Part shown: one piece after another, positions 43,758-55,211 of the stretch
How the letters are laid out: every line of letters begins with the position of its first letter
Numbering within the stretch: position 1 is the first letter of the stretch
Source: Bin95 sp965220855
GTDB lineage: Bacteria; Pseudomonadota; Alphaproteobacteria; Bin95
Length of the DNA stretch: 64,000 bases
Direction: 5' to 3'
Assembly: GCA_965220855.1 (NCBI GenBank)
Contig: CBDCQY010000001.1
Location: 434,001-498,000 of the forward strand
Made by a program: the position numbers and the translations under genes
The notes under the pieces: model-generated
What the model was told of the DNA's origin: nothing
The model's database searches: none
Seen by the model: the letters and a program-made list of their open reading frames with translations, nothing else

Positions 43758-44810
43758 TTGTCTCACAAACTGTTGAAAGCAGCCGTCCTCGGCATTGCCG
43801 GCGCGGTGGCGCTCGGCGCCGGCATCGGCGACGCAGAGGCCCAGAAGGTGCGCTGGAAAATGCAGAGCGCCTTCGGCTCCAAGCTCTCGATCATCGGCGA
43901 GGTCGCCGCGCGCTACGAAGATATCGTCAAGGACATGTCGGCCGGCGACCTGACCGTCAAGTTCTACGAGCCGGGCGCGCTGGTGCCGACCCTGCAGGGC
44001 TTCGACGCGGTCGAGGCCGGTTCGGTCGATGCCATGTGGGGCACCGCCGGCTACCACACCGGCAAATATCCCGCGCTCGCCTTCTTCACCGCCGTGCCCT
44101 TCGGCCCGCGCGCCGGCGAGCTGCTGGCCTGGCTCTATTATGGCGGCGGCGACCAGCTCTATGACGAGATCTACGCCAAGCACGACCTGCTCGGCCTGCA
44201 CTGCGCGGCGATCGCGCCGGAGACCTCCGGCTGGTTCCGCACCAAGCTCAGCTCGATCGACGAGCTCAAGGGCAAGAAGATGCGCTTCTTCGGCCTGGGC
44301 GCGGAGGTGATGACCAAGCTCGGCGTCTCCACCCAGCTGCTGGCCGGCGCGGACATCTATCCGGCGCTGGAGCGCGGCGTCATCGACGCGACCGAGTTCT
44401 CCATGCCGTCGATCGACCTCGACCTCGGCTTCTACCAGATCGCCAAGTTCAACTACTTCCCGGGCTGGCACCAGCAGTCCTCGATCGGCGAGCTGCTGAT
44501 GAGGAAGTCGGCCTTCGAGGGGCTGAGCGCCCAGCATCAGGCGATCATCCGCCATGGCTGCGACGCGTCGGTGACCTGGTCCTTCGTGCGTTCCGAGGCC
44601 AAGCAGTTCGAGGCCATGCTGGCGCTCAAGGAGAAGGGCGTCGAGAGCGTGCGCTGGAGCGATGACGATCTCGCCAAGCTGCGCACGGCCTGGGACGAGG
44701 TGGTGGCGACCAAGAGCGCCGAAGACCCGCTGTTCGCCAGGATCAACGAGTCCTATCAGGCGTTCCGCGACAAATACGCCATCTGGAAGGAGCATGGCTA
44801 TCTCGACTGA
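43758..44810 (+). CDS. TRAP transporter substrate-binding protein, copy 2 (TTG start)
   Basis: A 350-residue paralogue of the preceding gene. The start is TTG 43758: it aligns with ATG of copy 1 (both continue SHKLLKAAVLGIAGAV), and AGGGAGGA lies just upstream. An in-frame ATG at 43713 would put the signal peptide too far from the N-terminus. From residue about 110 to the end, it is almost identical to copy 1, with small changes such as MRKSAF for MKKSAF. It is the copy closest to the permease genes. Confidence 0.93.
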   Translation: MSHKLLKAAVLGIAGAVALGAGIGDAEAQKVRWKMQSAFGSKLSIIGEVAARYEDIVKDMSAGDLTVKFYEPGALVPTLQGFDAVEAGSVDAMWGTAGYHTGKYPALAFFTAVPFGPRAGELLAWLYYGGGDQLYDEIYAKHDLLGLHCAAIAPETSGWFRTKLSSIDELKGKKMRFFGLGAEVMTKLGVSTQLLAGADIYPALERGVIDATEFSMPSIDLDLGFYQIAKFNYFPGWHQQSSIGELLMRKSAFEGLSAQHQAIIRHGCDASVTWSFVRSEAKQFEAMLALKEKGVESVRWSDDDLAKLRTAWDEVVATKSAEDPLFARINESYQAFRDKYAIWKEHGYLD

Positions 44811-44832
44811 CCGTCGGGCCGGCTGACCCTTC

Positions 44833-44907
44833 GGGCGTCTTCGGACGCCCTTGCCGCCGGGACCGGTTCTGCCGGTTCCGGCGGTTTCCCTTTCGCTCGC
44901 GAAAGGG
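44833..44907 (+). terminator. Cluster of three stem-loops between dctP and dctQ
   Basis: Hairpin 1 is GGGCGTC-TTCG-GACGCCC (44833-44850). Hairpin 2 is CCGG-ACCGG/CCGGTTCCGG around 44858-44882, with one mismatch. Hairpin 3 is CCCTTTCG-CTCG-CGAAAGGG (44888-44907). None has a long U-tract. They could act as partial terminators or as 3' stabilisers so that binding protein is made in excess over permease. Confidence 0.55.
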
Positions 44908-45015
44908 CTAGCATGGCGACGCCCTCCAGGGGGCGCCCGGCGCCGCCGGGAGAGACCGCGCAAGGCGGCCGGGCGGCGGGGGCCGGAATTCACAGGGAGG
45001 CGGCGAGCGCATTTC

Positions 45016-45648
45016 ATGGAAAAGCTCGTGCAGATCAGCGACCAGCTGAACAAGATCGTGACCTTCGTCGGTCGGCTGGGATCGGTGGCGATCATCCCGC
45101 TGATCATCGTGACGATGTGGGACGTGATCACGCGGAAATTCACCTCGTTCCAGCTCTGGGTCATCGGCCTGCTGGGGGACAATCTGCAATCCACCGTGCT
45201 GCAGGAGTGGGAGTGGCACTTCCACACCGCGCTGTTCGCCTCGGCGCTCGGCTATGGCTATGTGATGAACAGCCATGTGCGCGTCGATGTGATCCGCGAG
45301 CGGCTGCCGGTGCGCAAGCAGGCCTGGATCGAGTGGATCGGCGTCACCATCGCCATGATCCCCTATTGCTGCGTGCTGATCTACTTCTCCTGGGATTTCG
45401 CCTACAAGTCGTTCATACAGAACGAGATTTCCTACTCGCTGGTGGGCCTGAGCAACCGCTGGATCATCAAGGGCATCCTGTTCCTGGGCTTCGTCTTCGC
45501 GCTGGTCGCCGGCGTCAGCGTCTGGCTGCGCAAGACCGCCTATCTGTTCGGGCCGCCCGGTCTCCATGTGCCTCTGCTCACCGTGCAGGAGCCGATGTCG
45601 GAACGGGTGGTGATCGCGTCGGGCGGCGCCGAAGACGGGGGGCGCTGA
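45016..45648 (+). CDS. TRAP transporter small permease subunit
   Basis: A 210-residue DctQ-family protein starting at ATG 45016 after GGGAGG at about 44995. Four membrane helices are visible (VAIIPLIIVTMWDVITR, TALFASALGYGYVM, WIGVTIAMIPYCCVLIYF and GILFLGFVFALVAGVSVW). The conserved HVRVDVI motif follows the second helix. The N-terminal part is separated from dctP by hairpins, and the stop lies three bases before dctM. Confidence 0.93.
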   Translation: MEKLVQISDQLNKIVTFVGRLGSVAIIPLIIVTMWDVITRKFTSFQLWVIGLLGDNLQSTVLQEWEWHFHTALFASALGYGYVMNSHVRVDVIRERLPVRKQAWIEWIGVTIAMIPYCCVLIYFSWDFAYKSFIQNEISYSLVGLSNRWIIKGILFLGFVFALVAGVSVWLRKTAYLFGPPGLHVPLLTVQEPMSERVVIASGGAEDGGR

Positions 45649-45651
45649 GCC

Positions 45652-47034
45652 ATGTGGACGGAAATCTACTACCACCTGCAGGAATATATCGCGATCTACA
45701 TGTTCATCGGGCTGGGCTGCCTGCTGTTCACCGGCTTCCCGGTGGCCTTCGCGCTCGGCGGGGCGGCGCTAGGCTTCGGCGTCATCGGCACCTTCCTCGA
45801 TGTCTTCGCGCCGATCGAGTTCTTCAACATCCTGCCCCGCGTGTGGGGCGGGGCGGCGGAGAACCTGGTGCTGGTCGCGGTGCCGCTGTTCGTGTTCATG
45901 GGCACGATGCTGGAGCGCTCCGGCGTCGCCAACGACCTGCTGCACTGCCTCCAGGTGCTGCTGCGCCGGGTGCCGGGCGGCCTCGCGCTCGGCGTCACCA
46001 TCATGGGCACCATCATGGCGGCCAGCACCGGCATCATCGGCGCCTCGGTGGTGATGATCACCCTGATGGCGCTGCCGATCATGCTGGAGCGCAACTACAA
46101 CCCGGAGCTCGCCACCGGCACCATCGCCGCCGCCAGCACGCTCGGCATCCTGATCCCGCCCAGCATCATGCTGGTCATCATGGCGGACCTGCTGTCGATC
46201 TCGGTCGGCAATCTGTTCGTCGCGGCGGTGTTCCCCGGCCTGCTGCTCTCGGGCCTCTACTTCATCTACATCATGCTGCTGACGCTGATCTGGCCGCATT
46301 TGGGACCGCCGCTCCCGGACGAGCGCGGACCCGGCAGCGCGGCCGAGCTCTGGGGCATGGTGCTGCGCGGCTTCATCCCGCCGGTCTTCCTGATCGTGCT
46401 GGTGCTGGGCTCGATCATCGCCGGCTGGGCCACGCCGTCGGAGGCCGCGGCGGTCGGCGCCTTCGGCGCGACCTTCCTCGCGCTCATCAACCGCAACCTC
46501 ACCTGGTCGGCGCTCGGCGATGTGCTCAACCGCACCTCGCTGACCGTGGCGATGATCTTCTTCGTGTTCATCGGCGCCACGGCCTTCTCCTATGTGTTCC
46601 GCTCGCTCGGCGGCGACGATGTGGTGGAGGAGCTGATCTTCTCGCTCGGCCTCGGCAATTGGGGCCTGCTGATCGTGCTGATGGCGACCGTGTTCTTCCT
46701 CGGCTTCTTCTTCGACTTTCTGGAGATCACGCTGATCGTGCTGCCGGTGTTCACGCCGATCGTGCAGGAGCTCGATTTCGGCACGCATGTGATCCACGCC
46801 GAGAAGATCTACTGGTTCGCGCTCCTGGTGGCGGTCAACCTGCAGACCTCCTTCCTGACGCCGCCCTTCGGCTTCGCGCTCTTCTACATGAAGGGCGTGG
46901 CGCCGCCCGAGGTGCGGCTGTCGTCGATCTATCGCGGCATCATCCCCTTCGTCTGCCTGCAGCTGATCGGCCTCGGCTTCGTGCTGGCGTGGCCCGACAT
47001 CGCGCTCTGGCTGCCGAGGGTGCTGCTCGACTGA
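45652..47034 (+). CDS. TRAP transporter large permease subunit
   Basis: A 460-residue DctM-family membrane protein. Around twelve helices are visible. Family blocks are GFPVAFALGG, PLFVFMGTMLERSGVANDLL, AASTGIIGASVVMITLMALPIML, ASTLGILIPPSIMLVI, WATPSEAAAVGAFGA and FLGFFFDFLEITLIVLPVF. It moves the substrate with sodium ions, using the DctP-delivered ligand. It ends before a 24-base palindrome and the convergent hydroxypyruvate-isomerase-like gene. Confidence 0.96.
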   Translation: MWTEIYYHLQEYIAIYMFIGLGCLLFTGFPVAFALGGAALGFGVIGTFLDVFAPIEFFNILPRVWGGAAENLVLVAVPLFVFMGTMLERSGVANDLLHCLQVLLRRVPGGLALGVTIMGTIMAASTGIIGASVVMITLMALPIMLERNYNPELATGTIAAASTLGILIPPSIMLVIMADLLSISVGNLFVAAVFPGLLLSGLYFIYIMLLTLIWPHLGPPLPDERGPGSAAELWGMVLRGFIPPVFLIVLVLGSIIAGWATPSEAAAVGAFGATFLALINRNLTWSALGDVLNRTSLTVAMIFFVFIGATAFSYVFRSLGGDDVVEELIFSLGLGNWGLLIVLMATVFFLGFFFDFLEITLIVLPVFTPIVQELDFGTHVIHAEKIYWFALLVAVNLQTSFLTPPFGFALFYMKGVAPPEVRLSSIYRGIIPFVCLQLIGLGFVLAWPDIALWLPRVLLD

Positions 47035-47044
47035 CCCGGCCCGG

Positions 47045-47068
47045 CCGGCCTCCCGCGCGGGAGGCCGG
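47045..47068. terminator. 24-base perfect palindrome between convergent genes
   Basis: CCGGCCTCCCGC is followed by its exact reverse complement (47045-47068), between the stop of the TRAP large permease (47034) and the stop of the minus-strand gene (47069). It can terminate in both directions; a U-tract is absent. Confidence 0.6.
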
Positions 47069-47851
47069 TCAGCCGAGGCCCCAGCCCTTCGCCCAGCCGA
47101 GCCCCTCCACGGTGCCGGCGCGCGGGCGATATTCGCAGCCGATCCAGCCCTCATAGCCGAGCGCGTCGATCAGCCGGAACAGATAGGGATAGTGCAGCTC
47201 GCCGACCGAAGGCTCGTGGCGCTCGGGCGCGCCGGCGATCTGCATGTGCCCGACGCCGCCGCCCGGCAGATGCTCGCGGAGCCGCATCGCCACATCGCCC
47301 TCGACGATCTGGCAGTGATAGAGGTCCATCTGCACCTTGAGGTTGGGCGCGCCGGCGAGCGCGCGGATGCGGTGCGCCTCGTCCTGGCGGTTCAGGAAGA
47401 AGCCCGGAATGTCGCGCCGGTTGATCGGCTCGATCATCGCCTCGCGCCCGGCGAGCCGCCGGGCGGCGAGCTTCAGATTGGCGACATAGACCGCCTCGGC
47501 TTCGCCCGCCGCCGCACCCTCGCCCGGAATGCCGGCCATGATGTGCAGGCGCGGCGCGGCGAGCGCCTCGACATAGGCCATGGCTTGCTCCAGCGCCCCG
47601 GCGAAATCCGCCTCGCGCCCCGGAACGGCCGCCAGCCCGCGCTCGCCGCCCTCCCAGTCGCCGGGCGGCATGTTGAACAGCACGATCTCGACCCCGGCCT
47701 CCGCCCGGGCGCGCGCCACTTCCTCCGGCGCGAACTCGTAGGGAAACAGGAACTCGACCGCCCGGAAGCCGACCCGCGCGGCGGCCTCGAAGCGGTCGAG
47801 GAAGGGATGCTCGGCGAACATCATGGAGAGATTGGCGGCGAAGCGCGGCAT
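47069..47851 (-). CDS. Hydroxypyruvate isomerase-like TIM-barrel protein
   Basis: A 260-residue xylose-isomerase-like TIM barrel starting at ATG 47851 (MPRFAANLSMMFAEHPFLDRF). Typical blocks of Hyi/OtnI proteins are FLFPYEF, LFNMPPGDWEGGERG, IEPINRRDIPGFFLN (metal Glu), VQMDLYHCQIVEGD (metal Asp and His), GHMQIAG and IGCEYRP (Glu). It interconverts hydroxypyruvate and tartronate semialdehyde or a related 2-oxoacid such as an oxo-tetronate. It sits next to a TRAP transporter and, on the other strand, glpK, which would fit C3 metabolism. Confidence 0.9.
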   Translation of the reverse strand: MPRFAANLSMMFAEHPFLDRFEAAARVGFRAVEFLFPYEFAPEEVARARAEAGVEIVLFNMPPGDWEGGERGLAAVPGREADFAGALEQAMAYVEALAAPRLHIMAGIPGEGAAAGEAEAVYVANLKLAARRLAGREAMIEPINRRDIPGFFLNRQDEAHRIRALAGAPNLKVQMDLYHCQIVEGDVAMRLREHLPGGGVGHMQIAGAPERHEPSVGELHYPYLFRLIDALGYEGWIGCEYRPRAGTVEGLGWAKGWGLG

Positions 47852-47982
47852 GGGGCGGAACCTCCGGCGGGTTGCGGACGCGATGCGACGTTTCATAGCA
47901 TGAGACGCCATGCCCGCCCTCGACCGGGGTGCGCCTTCGACCTACGTTACGGAGTGACGACTGCCGGGGAGCAGGTGACGGA

Positions 47983-48147
47983 ATGACGAATCTGAAGGAC
48001 CTGAAGGCGCGCTTCATGGAGGATTCCGGGTTCCGGGAGGCATATGCGCGCGCTGACGCAGAGTATGCGATCGTCGAGGCGCAGGTCCGCGCCCGCGCGG
48101 CGGCGCATCCGATACAGACCGCAGCGGTCGTGAGAAAGGCGGAATAG
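47983..48147 (+). pseudogene. Truncated XRE/HigA-type antitoxin
   Basis: A 54-residue frame from ATG 47983: TNLKDLKARFMEDSGFREAYARADAEYAIVEAQVRARAAAH. This is the characteristic N-terminus of HigA-like antitoxins, which normally continues into a helix-turn-helix (KLTQAEVARRLG...). Here it ends after HPIQTAAVVRKAE at TAG 48145-48147, inside the repeat that leads into glpK. The DNA-binding domain is therefore missing. No RelE/HigB-type toxin gene is seen beside it. GGTGACGGA upstream is a modest ribosome-binding site. Confidence 0.7.
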
Positions 48148-48158
48148 CGCGAGACGCC

Positions 48159-49616
<1,458 letters not shown>

Positions 49617-49639
49617 CAACGCGCGCCCCTCGCGCCGCT

Positions 49640-49689
49640 TGCCGGGCCGTTGGCGCGCATGATAGCGTCGCCATACTGTCGGCCCGGCA
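49640..49689 (+). promoter_or_regulatory. Inverted repeat enclosing a candidate promoter
   Basis: TGCCGGGCCG (49640-49649) and CGGCCCGGCA (49680-49689) are perfect inverted arms separated by 30 bases. Inside or at their edge lie TTGGCG (-35-like, about 49650-49655) and CATACT (-10-like, about 49672-49677). The start of the binding-protein gene is at 49730. The arrangement resembles an operator or a folding leader. Confidence 0.35.
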
Positions 49690-49729
49690 GGGTCGGCGTC
49701 TTGCCAGCGTCAAGCGGGGAGCGGGCTTC

Positions 49730-51301
49730 ATGAGGCATTCCATCGGTAAATTCGCGGCGGTTCTGGCCGCCGGCGTCATGGCGGCGGGCGCGGTCGCGGC
49801 CGACGAACCGAAGCGGGGCGGGACCCTGATCGTCGGCATCCAGGGCACGCCGCGCCATCTCAACCCGGCCGTGCAGTCCGGCATCGCCACCGGCGAGCCG
49901 GGCACGCAATTGTTCGCCGCGCCGCTGCGCTATGACGAGGACTGGACGCCGCAGCCCTATCTGGCCGAGCGCTGGGAAGTCTCCGACGACGGGCTGACGG
50001 TCACGCTCCATCTGGTCGAGGGCGCGACCTTCCATGACGGCAAGCCGATCACCTCCAAGGATGTCGCCTTCTCGATCCGCACCGTGCAGGAGAACCACCC
50101 CTTCAAGACCATGTATGCGCCGGTCGAGGCGGTGGAAACGCCGGACGCGCAGACCGCCGTGCTCAAGCTCTCGCAGCCGCATCCGGCGCTGCTGCTGGCG
50201 ATGTCGTCGCAATTGCTGCCGATCATCCCGGAGCATATCTATGGCGACGGCGAGAACCCGAAGACGCATCCGCGCAACTCCGAGAACGTCGTCGGCTCCG
50301 GGCCGTTCAAGCTGGTCGAGTTCAAGCGCGATCAGCATATCATCCTGGAGCGCAACGAGAATTTCTTCATCGACAACCGCCCCTATCTCGACCGCATCGT
50401 CATGCGGATCATCAAGGACGGCTCCGCCCGCGCCATCGCGCTGGAGAATGGCGAGCTGCATCTCTCCGGCTTCGAGCAGAACCCGCGCGACATCGCCCGG
50501 CTGAAAGAGAGCCCCGGCATTACCGCCACGCCCGACGGCTATGGCGCCATCGGCCCGATCGCCTGGCTGGCCTTCAATACGCAGCGCGAGCCGGTGAGCG
50601 ATGTGCGCGTGCGCCGCGCCATCGCCCACGCCGTCGATCGCGACTTCATCGTCAAGGCGATCACGCTCGGCACCGCCAAGCCGGCGCTCACCGGCATCCA
50701 CCCCGACAGCCCGTTCCACGATCCGGGCGTCGAGGCCTACGATCTCGACATCGACAAGGCCAACGCCATCCTGGACGAGGCCGGCTATGCGCGCGGCGCC
50801 GACGGGATGCGCTTCAAGCTCACCGTCGATTACGGCTGGCCGTCGATCAAGGCGCCGGCGGAATATCTGAAGCCGCAGCTGAAGAAGATCGGCATCGACC
50901 TCGCCGTGCGCGCCGCGCCCGACTTCCCCTCCTGGGCCAAGCGCATCTCCAACCACGATTTCGACATGACCTGGGATGTGGTGTTCAACTGGGGCGATCC
51001 GGTCATCGGCGTGCACCGCACCTACCTGTCGTCCAACATCAAGAAGGGCGTCATCTGGTCCAACACGCAGCAATACGCCAATGCGCGCGTGGACGACATC
51101 CTGGAGCGGGCCGGCCAGGAGCGCGATCCGGCGAAGCGCAAGGCGCTCTACTCCGAGTTCCAGCATCTGGTGGCCCAGGAACTGCCGGTCTATTGGACCA
51201 ACACGCTGCCCTACCACACGGTCTATTCCGACAAGGTCGGCAACGCGCCGGGCGGCATCTGGGCGACCTGCGCGCCGCTCGACCGGGTCTATCTGAAGTA
51301 G
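49730..51301 (+). CDS. ABC transporter substrate-binding protein, family 5
   Basis: A 523-residue extracytoplasmic binding protein with a signal peptide (FAAVLAAGVMAAGAVAA). The N-terminal KRGGTLIVGIQGTPRHLNPAVQ, the ATFHDGKPITSKDVAFSI block and the NSENVVGSGPFKLVEF block identify the dipeptide/oligopeptide/nickel family. It captures a peptide or similar solute in the periplasm. It is the first of five genes forming a complete importer through 55211. The ligand is not evident. Confidence 0.95.
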   Translation: MRHSIGKFAAVLAAGVMAAGAVAADEPKRGGTLIVGIQGTPRHLNPAVQSGIATGEPGTQLFAAPLRYDEDWTPQPYLAERWEVSDDGLTVTLHLVEGATFHDGKPITSKDVAFSIRTVQENHPFKTMYAPVEAVETPDAQTAVLKLSQPHPALLLAMSSQLLPIIPEHIYGDGENPKTHPRNSENVVGSGPFKLVEFKRDQHIILERNENFFIDNRPYLDRIVMRIIKDGSARAIALENGELHLSGFEQNPRDIARLKESPGITATPDGYGAIGPIAWLAFNTQREPVSDVRVRRAIAHAVDRDFIVKAITLGTAKPALTGIHPDSPFHDPGVEAYDLDIDKANAILDEAGYARGADGMRFKLTVDYGWPSIKAPAEYLKPQLKKIGIDLAVRAAPDFPSWAKRISNHDFDMTWDVVFNWGDPVIGVHRTYLSSNIKKGVIWSNTQQYANARVDDILERAGQERDPAKRKALYSEFQHLVAQELPVYWTNTLPYHTVYSDKVGNAPGGIWATCAPLDRVYLK

Positions 51302-51329
51302 CGGACCGGCGCGGCGGGAGTCCGGCGGG

Positions 51330-52313
51330 ATGGGCGTGCTGCGCGCGATTCTCGCCCGCGCCGTCCATATCGTCGGGCTGCTGCTGGCGGTGCTGGTGCT
51401 CAACTTCGCGTTGATGCACCTGGCGCCGGGCGACATCGCCGACACCATCGCCGGCGACATGGGCGGCGCCGACCCGCAGGTCATGGCCGAGATCCGCGAG
51501 CTGTACGGGCTCGACCAGCCGGTCTGGCGGCAATTGCTCAACTATCTGGAGGGCGTCGCCCGGCTCGATCTCGGCCATTCTTACTTCTTCAACGCGCCGG
51601 TCACCGAACTGCTGGCCGAGCGCGCGCCGGCCACCCTGCTGCTGGTGGTGACGGCGCAGCTGCTGGCCATCCTGGTGGGCGTCGCGCTCGGCGCGATCGC
51701 CGCGCTGCGCCCCAATGGCGCGGTCAGCTACGCCGTCAGCCTGCTGGCGCTGTTCGGCTTCTCGGCGCCGGTGTTCTGGACCGGTATCATGCTGCTGATC
51801 CTCTTCTCGCTGCTGATCCCGCTCTTTCCGGTGGCGGGCATGATCGACCCGACCATCGAGGGCGGCTGGTGGCCGCAGGCGATCGACATCGCCCGCCATC
51901 TGGCGCTGCCGGCGGTGACGCTCGCCTCGGTGTTCCTCGCCTATTACAGCCGGCTGTGCCGCGCCAGCATGCTGGAGGCGCTCGGCTCCGACTATGTGCG
52001 CACCGCCCGCGCCAAGGGGCTGACCGGCGGCCAGGTGGCCGTCAAGCACGCGCTCAAGAACGCGATAAGCCCGGTGGTGACCTTCGCCGGGCTGCAATTC
52101 TCGGCGGTGGTCTCGGGCGCGGTGCTGGTCGAGACGGTGTTCTCCTGGCCGGGCCTCGGCACGCTCGCCCTGCAGGCGATCACCGCGCGCGACACGCCGA
52201 CCGTGATGGGCATCCTGTTCTTCGCCGCCTTCGTCGTGGTCGCCGCCAATCTGGCGACCGACCTGATGCTGCGGCTGATCGATCCGCGCATCCGCACCGG
52301 AGCCGGCGGATGA
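51330..52313 (+). CDS. ABC transporter permease (DppB/OppB type)
   Basis: A 327-residue permease with six helices. The EAA-type loop is ARAKGLTGGQVAVKHALKNAISP, and the segment GLDQPVWRQLLNYLEGVARLDLGHSYFF is typical for the first permease of this family. ATG 51330 follows GGCGGGAGTCCGGCGGG. It shares ATGA with the next permease. Confidence 0.95.
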   Translation: MGVLRAILARAVHIVGLLLAVLVLNFALMHLAPGDIADTIAGDMGGADPQVMAEIRELYGLDQPVWRQLLNYLEGVARLDLGHSYFFNAPVTELLAERAPATLLLVVTAQLLAILVGVALGAIAALRPNGAVSYAVSLLALFGFSAPVFWTGIMLLILFSLLIPLFPVAGMIDPTIEGGWWPQAIDIARHLALPAVTLASVFLAYYSRLCRASMLEALGSDYVRTARAKGLTGGQVAVKHALKNAISPVVTFAGLQFSAVVSGAVLVETVFSWPGLGTLALQAITARDTPTVMGILFFAAFVVVAANLATDLMLRLIDPRIRTGAGG

Positions 52314-53185
52314 CCGCCGGCGGCCCGGAGACGGTCGAGAAGGCGCGCGGCCCGTTCGCCGAGTTCCTGGAGATGTTCCTCGCCAACCGCGCGGCCGTCG
52401 CCGCGCTGTTCGTGCTGGCGACGATCGTCGCGGCGGCGCTGTTCGGCCCGATGATCTATGTCGTCGATCCCTTCGAGCTGGTCTGGGCGCCCTTCTCGCC
52501 GCCTGGGGCCGACGGCTTCCTGCTCGGCACCGACTATCTCGGCCGCGACCTGCTGGCGGGCCTGCTGCATGGCGGGCGGGTCTCGCTGGCGATCGGGCTG
52601 GCGGCGGCGCTGATGAGCGTCGGCATAGGCATCACCATCGGCGCGCTCGCCGGCTTCTATCGCGGCTGGGTGGAGGAGGCGCTGATGCGCTTCACCGAGT
52701 TCTTCCAGGTGCTGCCGACGCTGCTGTTCTCCATGGTGATCGTGGCGCTGTTCGGCGCCTCGCTCGAAGTGGTGACCATCGCCATCGGCGTGGTCAGCTG
52801 GACGGCCGTGGCGCGCATCACCCGGGCGGAGTTTCTGCGCATCCGGGAGCTGGAATATGTCACCGCCTCGCGCGCCGCCGGCGGCGGCAACGCCCGGCTG
52901 ATCTTCGCCGTCATCCTGCCGAACGCGCTGCCGCCGATCATCGTGCAGGCGGCGCTGATGGTCGGCTCGGCGATCCTGTTCGAGGCGGGGCTGAGCTTTC
53001 TCGGCCTCTCGGACCCCAATGTCGTCAGCTGGGGCCAGATCATCGGCTTCAACCGGCCCTATATCCTGGATGCGAGCTTCACCGTCACCATTCCGGGCCT
53101 GGCGATCTTCACCACCGTGCTGGCGATCTCGCTGGTCGGCGACGGGCTGAACGACGCCCTCAACCCGAAATTGCGCCAGCGATGA
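52310..53185 (+). CDS. ABC transporter permease (DppC/OppC type)
   Basis: A 291-residue permease starting at ATG 52310. Blocks are LGTDYLGRDLLAGLLHGGRVSLAIGL, the EAA-like loop ASRAAGGGNARLIFAVILPNALPPI and FEAGLSFLGLSDPNVVSWGQII. It forms the membrane pore with the preceding permease. The start overlaps the upstream stop by four bases and the stop shares ATGA with the ATPase that follows. Confidence 0.95.
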   Translation: MTAGGPETVEKARGPFAEFLEMFLANRAAVAALFVLATIVAAALFGPMIYVVDPFELVWAPFSPPGADGFLLGTDYLGRDLLAGLLHGGRVSLAIGLAAALMSVGIGITIGALAGFYRGWVEEALMRFTEFFQVLPTLLFSMVIVALFGASLEVVTIAIGVVSWTAVARITRAEFLRIRELEYVTASRAAGGGNARLIFAVILPNALPPIIVQAALMVGSAILFEAGLSFLGLSDPNVVSWGQIIGFNRPYILDASFTVTIPGLAIFTTVLAISLVGDGLNDALNPKLRQR

Positions 53186-54179
53186 GCGCCGCCCCGCCGC
53201 TCTTGCAGGTCGAGGACCTCCGGGTCGAGCTGCGGACCCGCCGGGGCGTGGCGCCGGTGGTCGATGGCCTCTCCTTCACGCTCGGCGCGGGCGAGAGCGT
53301 GGCGCTGGTGGGCGAGTCGGGCTGCGGCAAGTCGATGACGGCGCTCGCGCTGATGGGTCTGACGCCCGCCCCGGCCGGGCGCATCGCCGGCGGGCGCATC
53401 GACTTCGACGGCGAGAATCTGGCCGGCGCGGACGAGCGCCGCCTGCGCCGCATTCGCGGCAACGAGATCTCGATGATATTCCAGGAGCCGATGACCTCGC
53501 TCAACCCGGTCTGGTCGGTGGGCGAGCAGATCGCCGAGGTGCTGCGCCGGCATCGCGGCATGGACCGGCGCGCCGCCGGGGCGCGCGCCGTCGAGCTGCT
53601 GGCCGCGGTCGGCATTCCCGACCCGGAAGCGCGCGCGGCCTCCTATCCGCACCAGATGTCCGGCGGCCAGCGCCAGCGCGTGATGATCGCCATGGCGATC
53701 GCCTGCCGCCCGAAGATCCTGATCGCGGACGAGCCGACGACGGCGCTCGACGTGACTGTGCAGGCGCAGATTTTCGACCTGCTGAAGGCGATGCGCGAGG
53801 AGACCGGCGCGGCGATCCTGCTGATCACCCACGATATGGGCGCGGTGGCGGAAATGGCCGAGCGCATGATGGTGATGTATGCCGGGCGCAAGGTGGAGGA
53901 GGGCCGGGTCGAGGAGGTGCTGGCGGCCCCGCGCCACCCCTACACCAGCGGCCTCATCGCCTGCGTGCCGCATCTGGCCGACGAGCCGGACCCGGAGCGC
54001 CCGATGCTGACCGAGATTCCGGGCATCGTGCCGCCGCTGGCCGAGTTCGGCGCCGACCGCTGCCTGTTCGCGCCGCGCTGCGGCCGGGCGGCGGCCGCCT
54101 GCCGCGAGCGCCGGCCGGTGGAGGAGACGGCCGGGGCCGCGCGGCGCCTGGCCTGCTGGCGGCCGGAGGAGCCGGGCGC

Positions 54180-54183
<4 letters not shown>
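53182..54183 (+). CDS. ABC transporter ATPase (DppD/OppD type)
   Basis: A 333-residue ATPase. Walker A is GESGCGKS, the signature is MSGGQRQRVMIAMA, Walker B is ILIADEPTTALD and the H-loop His is in LLITHDMG. The C-terminal oligopeptide-transporter extension contains Cys residues (CVPHLADEP, CLFAPRCGRAAAAC) typical of the iron-sulfur-like motif of this subfamily. It powers the importer from the cytoplasm. Confidence 0.96.

Positions 54184-55211
<1,028 letters not shown>

Larger units (their letters stand above)
42436..44810 (+). repeat. Tandem duplication carrying the two dctP genes
   Basis: Two units of about 1.2 kb (roughly 42436-43600 and 43659-44820) are nearly identical from GAGTCGCAAGCG at 42436/43659, about 100 bases upstream of each gene, to GACTGACCGTCGGGCCG after each stop. 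The offset is 1223 bases at the left and 1219 at the start codons, so a few bases were gained or lost in the leader. Both genes have exactly 351 codons. Confidence 0.9.

Noticed and set aside
49640..49689. Inverted repeats as an invertible promoter switch
   Set aside because: The enclosed segment is only about 30 bases, too short for known site-specific inversion, and no recombinase gene is near.
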